Positions 41,291 through 52,744 of a stretch of 64,000 bases of DNA are shown here, one piece after another; the first letter of the stretch is position 1; each line of letters begins with the position of its first letter. A model generated the notes under the pieces. It ran no database searches. It saw nothing but the letters and a program-made list of their open reading frames with translations, and was not told the origin of the DNA. The stretch is from Bettongia penicillata ogilbyi (Eukaryota > Chordata > Mammalia > Diprotodontia > Potoroidae). Location of the stretch: contig JAJHZJ010000311.1 in NCBI GenBank assembly GCA_023548195.1, forward strand, positions 4,549,919 to 4,613,918. Reading direction: 5' to 3'. The position numbers were made by a program, and so were the translations under genes.

Positions 41291-41419
41291 CTATAGTGCC
41301 TTCTGTACTCTTTAGAAGCTTTCAAAGTTCGCTGACTGTGCCTCGGTAATAACAAAGACCTGTTTTCATACCTAGTGGGGTTAGTAGCTTCAATAGCCTC
41401 TCCCACAGAGACTACAGAC

Positions 41420-41535
41420 CAGGGGTTCTTAATATTTTGTGTGTGATTGACCCCTTTAGCAGTATGATAAGACCTATCGACACTTTTTCAGAATGATATT
41501 TTTAATACATAAAATAAAAAATGCAGAGGATTACT
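41420..41535 (+). mobile_element. hAT-like DNA transposon, 5' half
   Basis: CAGGGGTTCTTAATATTTTG start, GACCCCTTTAGCAGTATGAT, AAGACCTATCGACACTTTTT, TAATACATAAAATAAAAAAT. It stops in mid-element at GAGGATTAC. The second half is at 42393-42480. Confidence 0.6.
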
Positions 41536-42392
41536 AATATAACTCTTGGCTCAAAGGGCCATTTGTATAAAACTCTCCTCACGGTAGAGATTGTTTGCTC
41601 AATGCTCCATATCCATGGGAGGGATGGACTTGGTGAGGGTTGGAAAGAAGAGAGATCCTAGTTTTCTAGCTGCCTGATCTGAGAGAGAAAACATTCCAGG
41701 CTCCAGGCTCTCTTCAGGTTGAGAAAGACTCTGGGAAGAAACTGACACATAGAAAAGTCAGCATTTCAATCACGTCCCTATTGCCAGTTTAAAAGAAGCC
41801 CTGAGCCTGAAGCCACAAAGAACAGGGTTTAACTCTGACCTCAGACACTTATCCTCAGTTTGCTCATTTGTAAAATGGGTATTGTTATTATTATTTTTCC
41901 CTTGGGTGAGATCTGGGACTCTCACTTGTTCAGCTGAATTATCTCTCACTGAATGAGCTCATTCACTCTATGAACTGTTTGGTACATTTACATGTGTATA
42001 CATGTATAGTCTCTGATTTCCATTTACTATCTGTTAGGACAAATGGATTTATTGCTATTTCTTATGTACGTTTGCTGTGTTTCCCACCAGGCAGCTGGTG
42101 GGAAGGGAGTTAAACCCTGGATGTATAACTGAGGCACTGGTGATAAGAAGCAAAGCTTGAACCTAGGAATTGTTTTCTCTAGACAATATTTCAGGGATCG
42201 CTGTAATTCTAACCCAGTATACTCTCTCTTTCTCTCTGAGAAGAGCTAAGTGGCCACCCTCTGGCAGGAATAAAAGTCTCATTGGGAGAGGAGTGCAGGG
42301 AGAAGCCTCTGAAGATATCCTTGCCTCCTATAAGCCTCATCTAGAACCATATGAAGATACATAATATACATGGGCACCTACATAGACCCTGC
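41536..42392. other. ~0.86-kb insert splitting a hAT-like element
   Basis: Sequence between the two hAT halves. It holds a MIR-like piece (about 41800-41890, CAGTTTGCTCATTTGTAAAA). The rest I cannot assign. An AATAAA lies at 42269-42274, but no clear LTR ends (TG...CA with short TSD) were found. Confidence 0.4.
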
Positions 42393-42480
42393 CCAAAGAA
42401 AACCAATTATATTGAAAATACAGTTATCAAAATATTTTTAAAATTCACCAACTCCTGATATCTATGGACCCCAGAATATA
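42393..42480 (+). mobile_element. hAT-like DNA transposon, 3' half
   Basis: CAAAGAAAACCAATTATATT, GAAAATACAGTTATCAAAAT and ATCTATGGACCCCAG continue the element of 41420-41535. The terminal CCCCTG is worn. Confidence 0.6.
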
Positions 42481-43045
42481 TCTTTTTAATAGGCAATGGA
42501 ATCTTGGACAAGTTATAGTTTAACCATCCTTCTTTGATATTATGTAGAGTTAACTGTCATGATTGAAGAGAGGCTGTGAGAAGATAGAAAGATAATGAAG
42601 ATAATTTTTTTTCCTAAGAAAACTGTTTCAAACTCTTATCTTGTGAAGAAATATGAAGAGAATTCTCAAGAAGAGACTTTTAACTCTTATCCTGAAAGAA
42701 CTGAATTGTGGGTTTGTTTCCAGAATTGAGAACTTAGGAATTGTAGTAATGGTTAGAGACGACTTAGTCTAATTGTTCTTACAGATAATACATTGTGAAT
42801 AACTATTTATGTTTTTGCTTTACTATTTGATACTTATTGATAAATTTTATGGACAGAAAATGATGTTAATTTGAGTCTATGCAGAGGCAGAGATGAGCAA
42901 AAGTCTATGGGAAAAGTAGGTTTCTTCAGTTTATTAATAAATAATATTTAATAAACTAGGTGGGGGCTCAGAGCTAACTGATTACTTAGAGAAGCTTCAA
43001 TTTTAGCAATTAATAAGAAAATGGCAAAATATACTTAATTGCCTG
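42481..43045. other. AT-rich, no recognised feature
   Basis: I see no repeat family or gene signal. Confidence 0.35.
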
Positions 43046-43632
43046 CATAGGTTCCCAAAGTGGGGCAATAGTAGCCTTGGATGCAACTGAGGGGACACTG
43101 AATAAAAATAAGGGGATGGTAGAAGCATAGGGAAAGAAGATAAAAACATTTTGAAAAATCATTCATATATGTTTCATCTGTTGTGTAACAACAGAATTAA
43201 AGTCATAGTGATTACATTATTTTCCAAACAAACACATAAAATGCAAGTTGTAACCAATCAGTGGTCAAGTCTGCAGACAGATCTTAACAAGAAAGTATTG
43301 GCGGAGAGCATGTGGCACACTGTCAAGAAGTCCAGCATGCATGGCAAGTGCATGTGCATGTAATGACTTGTTTACACCATGATACTATATGGTTACATGA
43401 CTCAGTGTTACATCATCGAAATTTCAACACAGGAAAAACTCCACAAATTTACAGTAAATTATTAAATTTAAGATGTGTCATTTTTTAAAAATCTATTTTA
43501 TATTTTCTGAAATAATGTAAATTATTTTTTAAAAAACCATTAAAGAATTAAAGAAAGTAGATTTCCAGGGGGATGCTGAGTAATTTTTTTTTGAAAAAGG
43601 GACGGTGGTCCAAATAAGTTTGAGAACTTCTG
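43046..43632. mobile_element. hAT-like DNA transposon relic, ~590 bp
   Basis: Left end CATAGGTTCCCAAAGT and right end AAGTTTGAGAACTTCTG form an imperfect inverted repeat of the hAT GGTTCTCAAA type. TGCCT occurs at both edges as a possible worn TSD. No transposase reading frame. Confidence 0.55.
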
Positions 43633-44000
43633 CCTCAGAGGTTGGGATAGAATGAATAAGTAAAATGAGCTTGTAGCAGGTAGGAAGAGGAGTAGGCCCC
43701 CCATATAGGTTACATTTGAGGGTGATTGACCCTAAAATCCTGTTACATCTCAATATTTATGCTGGGATTTTGAATCTTTTTTTCTGTTTCCCATGGGTAT
43801 CTTCTTATGTTCTTACTCATTATAAACCCACTGTAATAAATGCAAAGTGCCTGACTGTGCTGATGACTAATAACATCAATTTGCATACTTTTGTACATAT
43901 TAATTGCATATAACTATTGTTTCATTACTCTATATGCTGAAAGTTAAATGACAAGTTATTATCTTGCTAAACACAATTTTTATTCTACCATTACTCTCTC
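43633..44000. other. No recognised feature
   Basis: AT-rich sequence. A 65-codon frame at 43716-43913 is likely chance. Confidence 0.35.
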
Positions 44001-44029
44001 TCTCTCCTCTCCCCCCGATCTAGGTATAC

Positions 44030-44135
44030 CTTTGGTGGCTGCTCTCTTCCACTCTGCTTTTGAACTTCCTTTTGTGAATTATCCTCCCAATTAGATTGTA
44101 AGGCCCTTGAGGGCAAAGATTGTCCTTTTTTACTT
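44030..44135 (+). repeat. L2 3'-end fragment
   Basis: GGCTGCTCTCTTCCACTCTG, CTTCCTTTTGTGAATTATCC and TTGTAAGGCCCTTGAGGGC. Confidence 0.65.
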
Positions 44136-44599
44136 ATTTGGATCACAGAGTCAGATCTGTCTGAGGTTGATGGTCCACTCCTATAGTACCCTGAAACTGG
44201 AAGAGGCTGAGCTAATGGACTGATAGAGCTCAGGAGTTCTGAGCTGCAGGAGGGCAACAGCTGTATTAGGTTTGTCACCAATACAGTGAGTATTTACTGC
44301 CTTTGTCCCAAGCTATTCATCTACATAAGATTCTCATTCAGGAAACATGTAGTGATATCCTGGGAGGGGTATCGTAAGTAATGAAGTATGTGTCAAAGGA
44401 AGGAATAAGCCTTTTCTCATCTCTCCTGAAAGTAACAACCTTATTTATGACTCAGAGGGAATGAAAAGAAAGCTAAGGGTCTTCACCCTAGCTAAAAGAG
44501 CTTTTAAAGAATTCCATTTGAAGAAAGTACAGTACTGCTCCAGCCCAGCCAATGACTGAAGGAAAAAAAAAAAAGGGAGGAGAAAGACTATAGTTATCC
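44136..44599. other. No recognised feature
   Basis: Mixed sequence ending in an A-run at 44562-44573. No repeat or gene call. Confidence 0.35.
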
Positions 44600-45239
44600 A
44601 TTAAAGATTCGGCTCAGAAGACCAGAGGATCAACCCATGCAGCAAAGACACTGCCCTGAGGTGAGCCCAGTCGCTGAGCAACCTGTCTGGCTCAGCCCAG
44701 CAACAGCTGCCAAGAGACAAAGCAGTCTGACCAATTCTATCTGGCAACCAGAGCCCTGCCTGGCACTCTCTGGTGGCAGCTACCCAATGGCAGAGAGGTC
44801 TGCCTAGTCCCCATCTGGCAAGCACCTACTTCCCAGTGGCTGCCTAGTTCAGTTCAGCTATAGCAGTGCCTAATGAGTAGCCAGCATAACCATCAAGAGA
44901 CCTGTTTGACCCAGTCCAGCAGCAGATTGGTGCATCCAGAGGAGACGTAAGAAGAGTAAACCCAGCAGAGCCACCAGTCCAACAGAGATACTGGTGAGCC
45001 CTGCAAAGAGCTACCTCAAAGAAACAATGGAGCAACTCAATAAACTCTGGAAAGAGAAAGGAGATTGCCGAAGTCTTTAAGCTCCAGAGGTGTGAGCTTC
45101 CTTGGCCATGTGTGCACCTCACTTGCCATCGTTGAAGAAGGTCCAACAGAAACACCCCCTCCAGATGTATGCAAAGCTAGCCCTAAAAGTCTGAAGCCAG
45201 GAAGGAGGCACCATGAAAAGCTAGCATGGTGACAGAGAT

Positions 45240-46215
45240 GTTCAAAGCACAAACTCAGAAGCAGACAAAGACTTCAAAATATCTACAAGCAAAACTTAAA
45301 AAAAAACAACAACAACAAACAGCTTGGGCACAAATTTGCTAGAATTCCTAGAAGAGCTAAAGCAAAAAAATTTTTTAAGAGTTTGAAAAGGCTTTTGTAA
45401 GTGAAATGAGAATGTTATAGGAAAAAATTGGAAAAGAAATGAAAGGCATGCGAGAAAGTATTAGAAGGTGAATTAACAACTTGGTATAAGCACAAAACCT
45501 TGCCCAACAAACAAACTCGCTGAAATTGTTGTCTACTTGTATCCGAGTCTCCATGACCCCGTTAGGAGTTTTCTTGACAAAGACATTGGAGTGTTCACGC
45601 ACATGAGGAAACAAGGTTAAATAACTTACCTAGCGTCCCACAGTTAGTAAGTATCGGAGGCTGGATTTGAATTCAAGAAGATGTCTTCCTGTGCTCTAAC
45701 CACTGAATCACTTAGCTGTCTCTCCCTGAGAATCAGAATGGACCAAATAGAAGATAAGGACTCAGTGAAACAAGAAATATTTTTTTAAAAAAAGAACATG
45801 TAAGGTATCTCATAGCAAAGACAACTGACCTAGAAAACAGACTGAGGAGAGATAATCTAAGAATGATTAGACTACCTGAAAGCCATGACCAAAAAAAGAA
45901 CCTACACATCATATTTCAAGGAATCACAAAAGATAACTTCCCAGAACTCTTAGAACCAGAGGGTCAAGAGGAAATAGAAAGAATCCACCAGTTACCTCCT
46001 GAAAGAAACCTCAAAATAAAAATTACTGGGAACTTTATAACCAAAAGCTTCCAAGTTAAAAAAAATACATTGTGCATAATCCTACATGGGAAAAAAACAT
46101 ATCTTTAATGAAATAGAGGACTTCCAAGTATTCTTGATAAAAAAATCTGAGGTGCATAGAAACTTTAAAGTGAAAATACAAGACTTGAGAGAAATATTAA
46201 AAGATAAACATGAAT
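45240..46215 (+). pseudogene. L1-type ORF1 pseudogene
   Basis: After a worn coiled-coil part, the frame at 45863-46108 reads MIRLPESHDQKKNLHIIFQG and ERIHQLPPERN. These match the RRM region of the HAL1 ORF1 at 9170-10270 (residues 205-250). A SINE and frameshifts break it, and the YPAKLS C-terminal block is missing. Confidence 0.8.
45522..45722 (-). repeat. Marsupial SINE nested in ORF1 pseudogene
   Basis: Antisense: GTATCCGAGTCTCCATGACC, GAGGAAACAAGGTTAAATAA, TTTGAATTCAAGAAGATG and ATCACTTAGCTGTC. CTCGCTGA and CTCCCTGA flank it as a likely 8-bp TSD. Confidence 0.85.
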
Positions 46216-46346
46216 GAACAACAGAGATTAAATAAAGATCAATTTTAATAACATTCTAATATGGGGAAACAGTACTCATCCTGTCATAAGGCATCATAGA
46301 GGAAGTCTCACGATGCAGGTGGCCTTTGAGTCTGTCACATTTTGGG

Positions 46347-46575
46347 GCTGTTGGGGTTTTTTTTGAGGCAATCAAGGATGAAGTGATTCATTCAGGGCCA
46401 CACAGCTAGTAAGTATCTGAGACCAGATTTGAACTTAGGTCCTCCCGACTTTGGGGCCAGTGCTTTATCCACTGTGCCACCCAGCTGTCCCCAAACAAGT
46501 ATCTGAGGCCAGATTTGAACTTACGAAGATGACCTCCAGGGTCAGTGCTTTGTCCACTGCATACCTAGCTCGCAT
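46347..46575 (-). repeat. Tandem partial SINE copies, antisense
   Basis: A first copy ends GTGCCACCCAGCTGTCCCC at about 46494. A second partial copy (AAGTATCTGAGGCCAGATTT to CATACCTAGCT) follows at once. They share the 75-bp B-box to A-box part. Confidence 0.8.
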
Positions 46576-47689
46576 GTCATGTTTTAATGATCTTTTAAAA
46601 AAGCATAGAAAGGAGAGGAAGAGGAATACACTAGGGAGAGAAAGGAAAGGAAAATTAGGGGAAATGATCTCATATAATTGATATGCACAAGTAGAAATCT
46701 TCACAAACGAAGAGGAAGTGATGAGAAGAGTGGCTGACTCTAGAACTTCATTCTCTCACTTGAATTGATCAAAGGAGAGAAGAACTTAATACACACAGTA
46801 GGGTTCAGAATTACATTTCAATCAACAGGGAAACAAGAGGGGAAAGGAGGAGGAAGAGGGAGGAATTAAAAGGAGGATAGATTGAGGATTGGATTAGTCT
46901 TAAGAAAAACAAACTCTAACTAAGGATCTACATAAACATTTAAAATGCTTTACACTGGCAGAGAATTGTAAACTTTGGAGGTGCCCATCAATTGAAAAAC
47001 AACTGAACAAATTATAGTATGTAAATGTGATGGAATACTATTGTGCTTTGAGAAATTATTAAGGGGATGGTTTCAGGTAAACCTGAGAATATCTGTATGA
47101 ACTAATGCAGAGTTCAGAACAGAACCAGAACAATGTATACAATTACAACAGGACTATAAAGACAAACTACTCTGAAAGACTTAAAAACTCTGATCAGCCT
47201 AACGTTCTAACATCTAAAACTCCAGAGGACTAATGTTGTAACCTACTGCCCACCTCCTGATGGAGAGGTAAAGACTGAAAGTGTAGAATGAGGCATATTT
47301 TTAAAATAAGGCTAATGTTGAAATTAGTTTTGATTGAAATACCAAACACAACACCACAATGAGATCCTACTCTCAAAGAGTTCACAGTCTGGTTGGAGAA
47401 ACAACATGCAAGCCACCATGTATATATTTAATGATAAATTAGGGGAATCTTAAGAGGGAAGTCATTAAGATTAAGGCAGACTGGAAAAGGCTTTATGCAG
47501 AAGATGGGACTTTAGGTGAGCCTCGAAGGACGCCAGGAAAGCTAGGAAATAGAGATGAGGATAGAGAGTATTCCAAGCATAGTTTAAACACTTAAGAGTC
47601 AGGAAATGGAGTTTCTTGTTTAAGGAAAAGTAAGGAAGCCCGTATCATAGAGTACATGGAGAGGCGCCTTTAGGAAAGAAAGACAGGAC

Positions 47690-47812
47690 AGCTAGGTGGT
47701 GCAGTAGATAAAGCAGATACTCAGGTCAGGAGGACCTGAGTTCAAATTCAGCTTCAGACACTTACTGGTGTGCCTGGGCAAGTCACTTAACCCGGTTTGC
47801 CTTAAAAAAACA
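47690..47812 (+). repeat. Short tRNA-derived SINE with A-rich tail
   Basis: GGACAGCTAGGTGGTGCAGT to CACTTAACCCGGTTTGCC, then AAAAAAACAAAAC. It lacks the RTE-like 3' half, so it is the short form with a poly(A)-type end. Confidence 0.88.
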
Positions 47813-47904
47813 AAACTGTAAAGGACCAGGTTATGAAGGCAAAAGTCATACAGAAGATTTTATTGATCCTACAGGAAGTAGGGAGTCACTGGAATTTATT
47901 GAAC

Positions 47905-47945
47905 TCTGTGTGTGTTATGTGTGTGTGTGTCTGTGCACGTGTGTA
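47905..47945 (+). repeat. TG microsatellite
   Basis: Interrupted TGTGTG tract inside the L2. Confidence 0.9.
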
Positions 47946-48670
47946 AAAGAGAGAGAGGTGCAGTCAGACCTGTAAAACACAGGAAGATTAAAATTACAAA
48001 CAGGAAGATCAAATTTACAGCTGAATTGGAGGATGGATTGAAATCGGGAGAGAGCTGAGGCTGGCAGTCCAACCAGCAAGCCACTGTAATGGTTCAGGTG
48101 TGAAGTGATGAGGGCCTGCAACAGCATGGTTGCAATGTCACAGAGAAAGAGTTATTTGATAACACACATACAAGAGTTGTTACAAAGGTAGAAACAATAA
48201 GATTTGACCACTGACTAATTATGAGGGGTGAGAAAGAAGCCCTGAGGATGACACCTTGGTTGTGAGCCTAGGTCCTCAGAAGTAACAGGGACCAATAAGA
48301 GAAAAGTTATAAAGTTAGAAGGATTTGGGGGGAAAAATGATGATTTCAGTTTTCAGGTTGAGTTTAAGATATCCCCAGCATATCCAGTTCAAGATGTCTT
48401 AAAGACAGTCAGAGATTTGAGACTAAAGGTGAGCAGAGATGTGGAAGAGAGGTTAGAACTGGACATAAATGGGAGAGTCATCTGCATGGAGATGATAGTT
48501 GAAACCATGGGAGTTGAGGAGATCACCAAGTGAAACAGTGGAAAGGGAGAAGAAAAGAGGACCTAGGGCAAAGCTTTGGGGGACCCTTCCCACCTTAGTA
48601 GGCATAAAGTAGATGAAGATCACAAAGGAATTCTCCTTTGTTGAATTAGACAACAAACCAGACTAGAACC

Positions 48671-48984
48671 TTGTAGGGAATATTTTTGCATGCGTCAGGT
48701 ATTTGATCCCCGTTGGCCACAGCCTCCCCCTCCATTAAACTGGAAAAGCTTCTTTGACTATCCTTACCATTTTTTCAAAAGCCTTACCTCATACACCATG
48801 ATGGTATTCCTACAATTTTGTGCCACTTTTCTGAGTTCATCCAAACTTATTTTGTAGTTCTTTTAAAATGTAAGCTTACTGACAAGTAGGCATCTATGTG
48901 TGTCTACATACATATAAATAGACAGAGAGAGAGAGAGACAGAGACAGAGAGAGAGACATCCTGGGCTCTCTTCTTTTATCTCTC
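48671..48984. other. Nothing recognised apart from a GA repeat
   Basis: A GA/GAGACA tract at 48922-48957. The remainder may be worn L2. Confidence 0.4.
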
Positions 48985-49430
48985 TCGGTATTCTCATCAC
49001 TTCCCATAGGCCCAATTATCATCACTAGGCAGATGACCCCAAGATCTAGACATCAAGCCTTCATTTCTCCTCTGAGCTGTAGTCTTGAATTACAAACTGC
49101 CTGCTGGAATCTTCATCCGCATGGTCTATACGTATCTCAAATTCAACATGCCCCAAAGAGAACTAGACATCTTTTCCCCAAAACTCCTCAGAATTTCCCT
49201 ATTTTTACAGAAAACAGTTATCTTTCCAGTCACCCTTGATACTTCTTACCCCTATACCATATAAGTTGCCAACTCTTTTCAATTTTACCTAAATGGTAAT
49301 CCCCTGCATTCATACCCTTCTCTTCCCTTACATAATCACTAATTTAGTTCAGACTCTCTAACTGTCTAAACGACTGAAATGGCCTCCTTATTGTTCACTC
49401 TCTGTTCCAGTCTCTCTTTTCAGTCAGTTT
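48985..49430 (+). repeat. L2-type ORF2 fragment
   Basis: CTAGGCAGATGACCCCAAGA encodes the ADD motif region, then CAAATTCAACATGCCCCAAA and TCTTTCCAGTCACCCTTGAT follow the L2 order, sense. Confidence 0.7.
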
Positions 49431-49630
49431 GTCAGTCAATACACATTTACCAAGTGCTTACTCTGCACCAGGCACTGTACCTAGAGCTGAGGATACAAAT
49501 CGGGGTAAAAGACAGTCTCTGTCCTCAAGGAGCTCACAATCTAACGAGCGAGACAACAAACAAATACGTATGTACAAAGAAGCTGTCTGCAGGATAAATA
49601 AGAAATTATTAAAAGAGGGAAGGCTTTAGA
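49431..49630 (-). repeat. L2 3' end, antisense
   Basis: AGTCAATACACATTTACCAA, GCACCAGGCACTGTACC, GAGGATACAAATCGGGG and CTCAAGGAGCTCACAATC. Confidence 0.85.
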
Positions 49631-49699
49631 ATTAATAAAGGCTGAGAAAGACCTCCTCTACATCGATGTCAAACCGATATCCTTACAGCACAGAATTCC

Positions 49700-49945
49700 A
49701 TTAGGCAGCTCAGGATCTGAAGTCAGGAGCTCAGATTGGAATCTAACCTCTAACCTCAGATACTTGCTATATATGACTGTAGGCGACTCACTTCTTGCCT
49801 GCCTCAGTTTCCTCATCTGGAAAATGTAGGTGAGAATAATAACCCCTACCTTTCGGTGTTATAAAGATCAAATGAGATAATATTTGTAAAGTATTTAGTA
49901 TAGAGCCTGGAACAGAGTGGGTATGTAATAAATGAGTACTCATTC
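49700..49945 (+). repeat. CORE/MIR-type SINE
   Basis: TTAGGCAGCTCAGGATCTGA, TGCCTCAGTTTCCTCATCTG, AAGATCAAATGAGATAATAT and GTGGGTATGTAATAAATG. Confidence 0.85.
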
Positions 49946-49949
49946 AACT

Positions 49950-50110
49950 TAATGTCTGAAATGTACTACCTCCTTACCTGTTCCTCACAGTATCCCTAAC
50001 TTCTTTCAAAATACAGCTCAGGTGCAACCTCTTCTATAACTCCTATCTTCATGTCCCCTTATTTTCAGTCATTCTATCTCTTGAAATTCCTTTGTATTTA
50101 TTTCTCTTCC
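49950..50110 (+). repeat. L2 fragment
   Basis: CTGAAATGTACTACCTCCTT, AAAATACAGCTCAGGTGCAA and CCTCTTCTATAACTCCTA: the L2 ORF2 end and 3'UTR. Confidence 0.75.
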
Positions 50111-51440
50111 TGTAGCACCTAGAGTCACCCTCCAACTTACATAATTCAGGTGTTCTAGACAAGGGGACCCAAGTTTGAAGTTCTTTACGAGTACACATCC
50201 ATCTAAGCCACAGCTTACTTGGGCCCGACCCCACTGATATATTTACCTTTATTAGTCGGAGGACATAATTACTTCAAAGCAAAGATAGTGAATGAAATTG
50301 CACAGTAAGATAAGTAGCTATACATATTTCCCATATAAACCTGGAGCATCCCCTTCCACAAATATACACATCATCCACGGGAATTATGGACACACTAAGG
50401 GAAGTTTCTTGGAGAAGTACATGCCTAGGGAAACTTGTGACAAAAGCACATACACAGAGGGGACACTTCAAAAAATTTTTTAATGAATCAAAATCCACTT
50501 TTTCTCCCTCCTACCCACTGTCGTCCCATTGCAAAAGAAAAATGAAAGCTTGGTAGAATTTAGGCATAATCACACACATCAAATTCCCTTGTTGGTCATG
50601 TCCAAAAAAATAGAAGACACATGTGTAAGGAACACATGTGCCTGAGACACACATCTGAAAGGACAACTTACGATTCTGACACTACTGGACCCAAAGTCTC
50701 CCAGTGATGTCACGGTGCTGACACTGTTAGGCTCAGACCCCACTGCCTCACAAGGTGCTATGAGTCTCTGATGAGCTCTGCTCCCTACTGGTCCTGGGAA
50801 GCTATAGCTCACTCTTGGTCCTAGTAAATCTTGTGGTCGCAGCTAGCTAGGCTCAGTTCCCCTGGGTAGTAGGTTGTAGAATATTCCTTGATTCTGTTTT
50901 TAGCTCTAGCCAGAATCCCCAGCTGAGGGGCTAGCTTTTTTGTAAAAAGAGTAGGAATCTGCCATGCTCTTTTAATTTAAATCCCCGAGGCTTTCTATAG
51001 TTTTTTGTTTTGTTTTTTTTTTTAAATAAAGCAGAACCTCTAATGGGTCTGCTCAGACTAGGTGACAAATCTACCTAGGGGGCATACTTGCTCTTGGATA
51101 CTTCCCAGTTTGTATTCACATCTGGTCTTCAGAAAGTGAACTAAAATTAACTGTCCAATTATAGTCTAAGACATAAGAAGAGAAAGAAATTGTAATTTTT
51201 CTCCAGCAGATCCCTATAGACTAGGGCATCTAAAAATAAGAATGGTAGAGATTTTCTCTGGTAGCTCCCAGGAAGTGCACAGGGAACCCAATATATCCTG
51301 AATGAAGCCCCTACAATATAATACCCCCTCTGGAATACTCCCCCAATTTGAATTCACTCTCTGGTTGGGTTCCCAAAGGAGTGACTACTTTCAGTTTAGG
51401 GAGTAACCCTATGAGTGGCTTATATTTTATTTTTTCTTCT
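50111..51440. other. Repeat-poor stretch, no gene recognised
   Basis: About 1.3 kb where I can name no repeat. Poly(T) near 51001-51024. Short open frames only. Confidence 0.4.
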
Positions 51441-51442
51441 GA

Positions 51443-51745
51443 GGCAACAAAGCGGTACAGTAGATGGAAAGCAGGACCCAAAGTTGGGAAGACCTGAGTT
51501 CAAATATGGCCTCAGACATTTACTAACTGTGTGACCCTGGGCAAGTCACTTAATTTTTTTCTGCCTCAGTTTCCTCAACTATAAAATGGAGATAATCATA
51601 GTACCTACCTCCCAGGGTTGCTGTGAGGGTCAAATGAGATAATATTTGTAAAGTGTAAAAAAGTGTAAAATGTAAAATTTGTAACTTGTAAAGCCCAGTA
51701 CATAGCAAGTGATTAATACACGTTTGTTTCCTACCTTCTTTACTT
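51443..51745 (+). repeat. CORE/MIR-type SINE
   Basis: GAGGCAACAAAGCGGTACAG, GAGTTCAAATATGGCC, GTGTGACCCTGGGCAAGTC, GTCAAATGAGATAATATTTG and a short internal AAAGTGTAAAA duplication. Confidence 0.88.
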
Positions 51746-52045
51746 CCTTTTCCCATTATAGCAGCTACAAACCTCAGTTAATTTGCTTCCCACTCACATT
51801 CATCCAATAGGCTTAATTAGCTATTAGCAAGTCTTCCTGAGATAACATAGTAAGAACAGTTGGTACCAACATTCCCTCCACAAGCCTAAGGCAAGCTCTA
51901 ACCCATCACATCTGGAACTTCACGGCCCAGAAGGAAGTTCTTTCTCTCTTCAGAGACCCCGTTGAGTGAAGCTTTTCTGCTGCACTGCCGACTCCGCTGG
52001 GCTCTCGGAGCTGCTCATTTCTTAAGCCCATGGATGCCACCCCTT
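51746..52045. other. No recognised feature
   Basis: Mixed sequence with no repeat family I can name. Confidence 0.4.
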
Positions 52046-52049
52046 CTCT

Positions 52050-52107
52050 GCTGTTGGTCAGTTAATAAGCATTTAGTAAGCACCAACTATGTTCCAGGCC
52101 TGTGCTA
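52050..52107 (-). repeat. L2 3' end, antisense, part 1
   Basis: TTAATAAGCATTTAGTAAGC and TTCCAGGCCTGTGCTAAAGG. It continues at 52449 after an insert. Confidence 0.8.
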
Positions 52108-52345
52108 AAGGGCTGTTGTTGTTCTTCCCTCATTCTCAAAGAGGACCAGTGACATCAGGAGGGGGATGTCTGGACTTGAAAGCTGTGCAAAGTCATCAGC
52201 CTCACTCTCTGCTCCAGAGCCATCTGGATCCAGTGGCAAGAAATGTCAGGACAACGGGAGAGGGCTCTGGATGCGGTGGGAGACCTGGGCCTTTTTAAGC
52301 TAAGGTCTTCCCCAGGTCTCAGTCTGTCTGAGGCAACATCCACTC
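52108..52345 (-). repeat. RTE-like LINE tail repeat, copy 4
   Basis: Reverse copy starting TGTTGTTGTTCTTCCCTCAT and GAGGACCAGTGACATCAGG. Its right part includes AGCCATCTGGATCCAGTGGC, the complement of the block in copies 1 and 2. It sits inside an L2. Confidence 0.7.
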
Positions 52346-52448
52346 AGTAAGTAAAGACTAGGTAAGAATGGAGGCAAAACATGGCCTGGTTTGCCTTCAC
52401 AAAAGACTCAGTCTGGGAGTGGAAGACCCTCAGAGCTTCTCCATAAAA

Positions 52449-52740
52449 GGCTGGAGACACAAAGAAAAGCAAAAGGTGGTGACTGTTTTCAAGGAGCTCC
52501 TGTCTAATGGGGAAGATATGAAGAAATAAAGATGCACAAACAAGTTATCTACAGGCTAAATTGGAGAAAATCCATTGAGGAAAGGAGCTAGCATTAAGGA
52601 GGACTCAGAAGAAGTCTCTTAGAAGATAGGATTTTAGCTGGGACTTATAGGAAGCGAGAGGTGACGTTGAGGAAGGAAAACATCCCGGAGTCTGGAGATG
52701 GAGTGTGATGTCCCTGGATCCCAGAGTACATGGGGTTAGA
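52449..52740 (-). repeat. L2 3' end, antisense, part 2
   Basis: GGCTGGAGACACAAAGAAAA, TTTCAAGGAGCTCCTGTCTA, then GATTTTAGCTGGGACTTATA: the continuation of 52050-52107. Confidence 0.8.
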
Positions 52741-52744
52741 GGAG

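Larger units (their letters stand above)
44600..47340 (+). mobile_element. ORF2-deficient L1 derivative (HAL1-like, older family)
   Basis: In order: a CAG-rich possible 5'UTR (44620-45200), an L1-type ORF1 pseudogene (about 45240-46215) and a purine-rich part (46800-46880). Then comes sequence matching only the tail of L1 ORF2 and its 3'UTR (46960-47300: GTGCCCATCAATTGAAAAAC, GGAATACTATTGTGC, ACTAATGCAGAGT). The ~3 kb of ORF2 expected between is absent. SINEs at 45522-45722 and 46347-46575 are later insertions. The 5' boundary is a guess. Confidence 0.55.
47365..48670 (-). repeat. L2 LINE, long antisense fragment
   Basis: CTCAAAGAGTTCACAGTCTG (3'UTR), then AGCCACTGTAATGGTTCAGG and GGGAGAGTCATCTGCATGGA upstream. 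On the minus strand, 48453-48656 contains [23 protein letters not shown]. This holds the reverse-transcriptase catalytic-site region (family YADD, here HADD). A SINE and microsatellite lie inside it. Confidence 0.88.
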
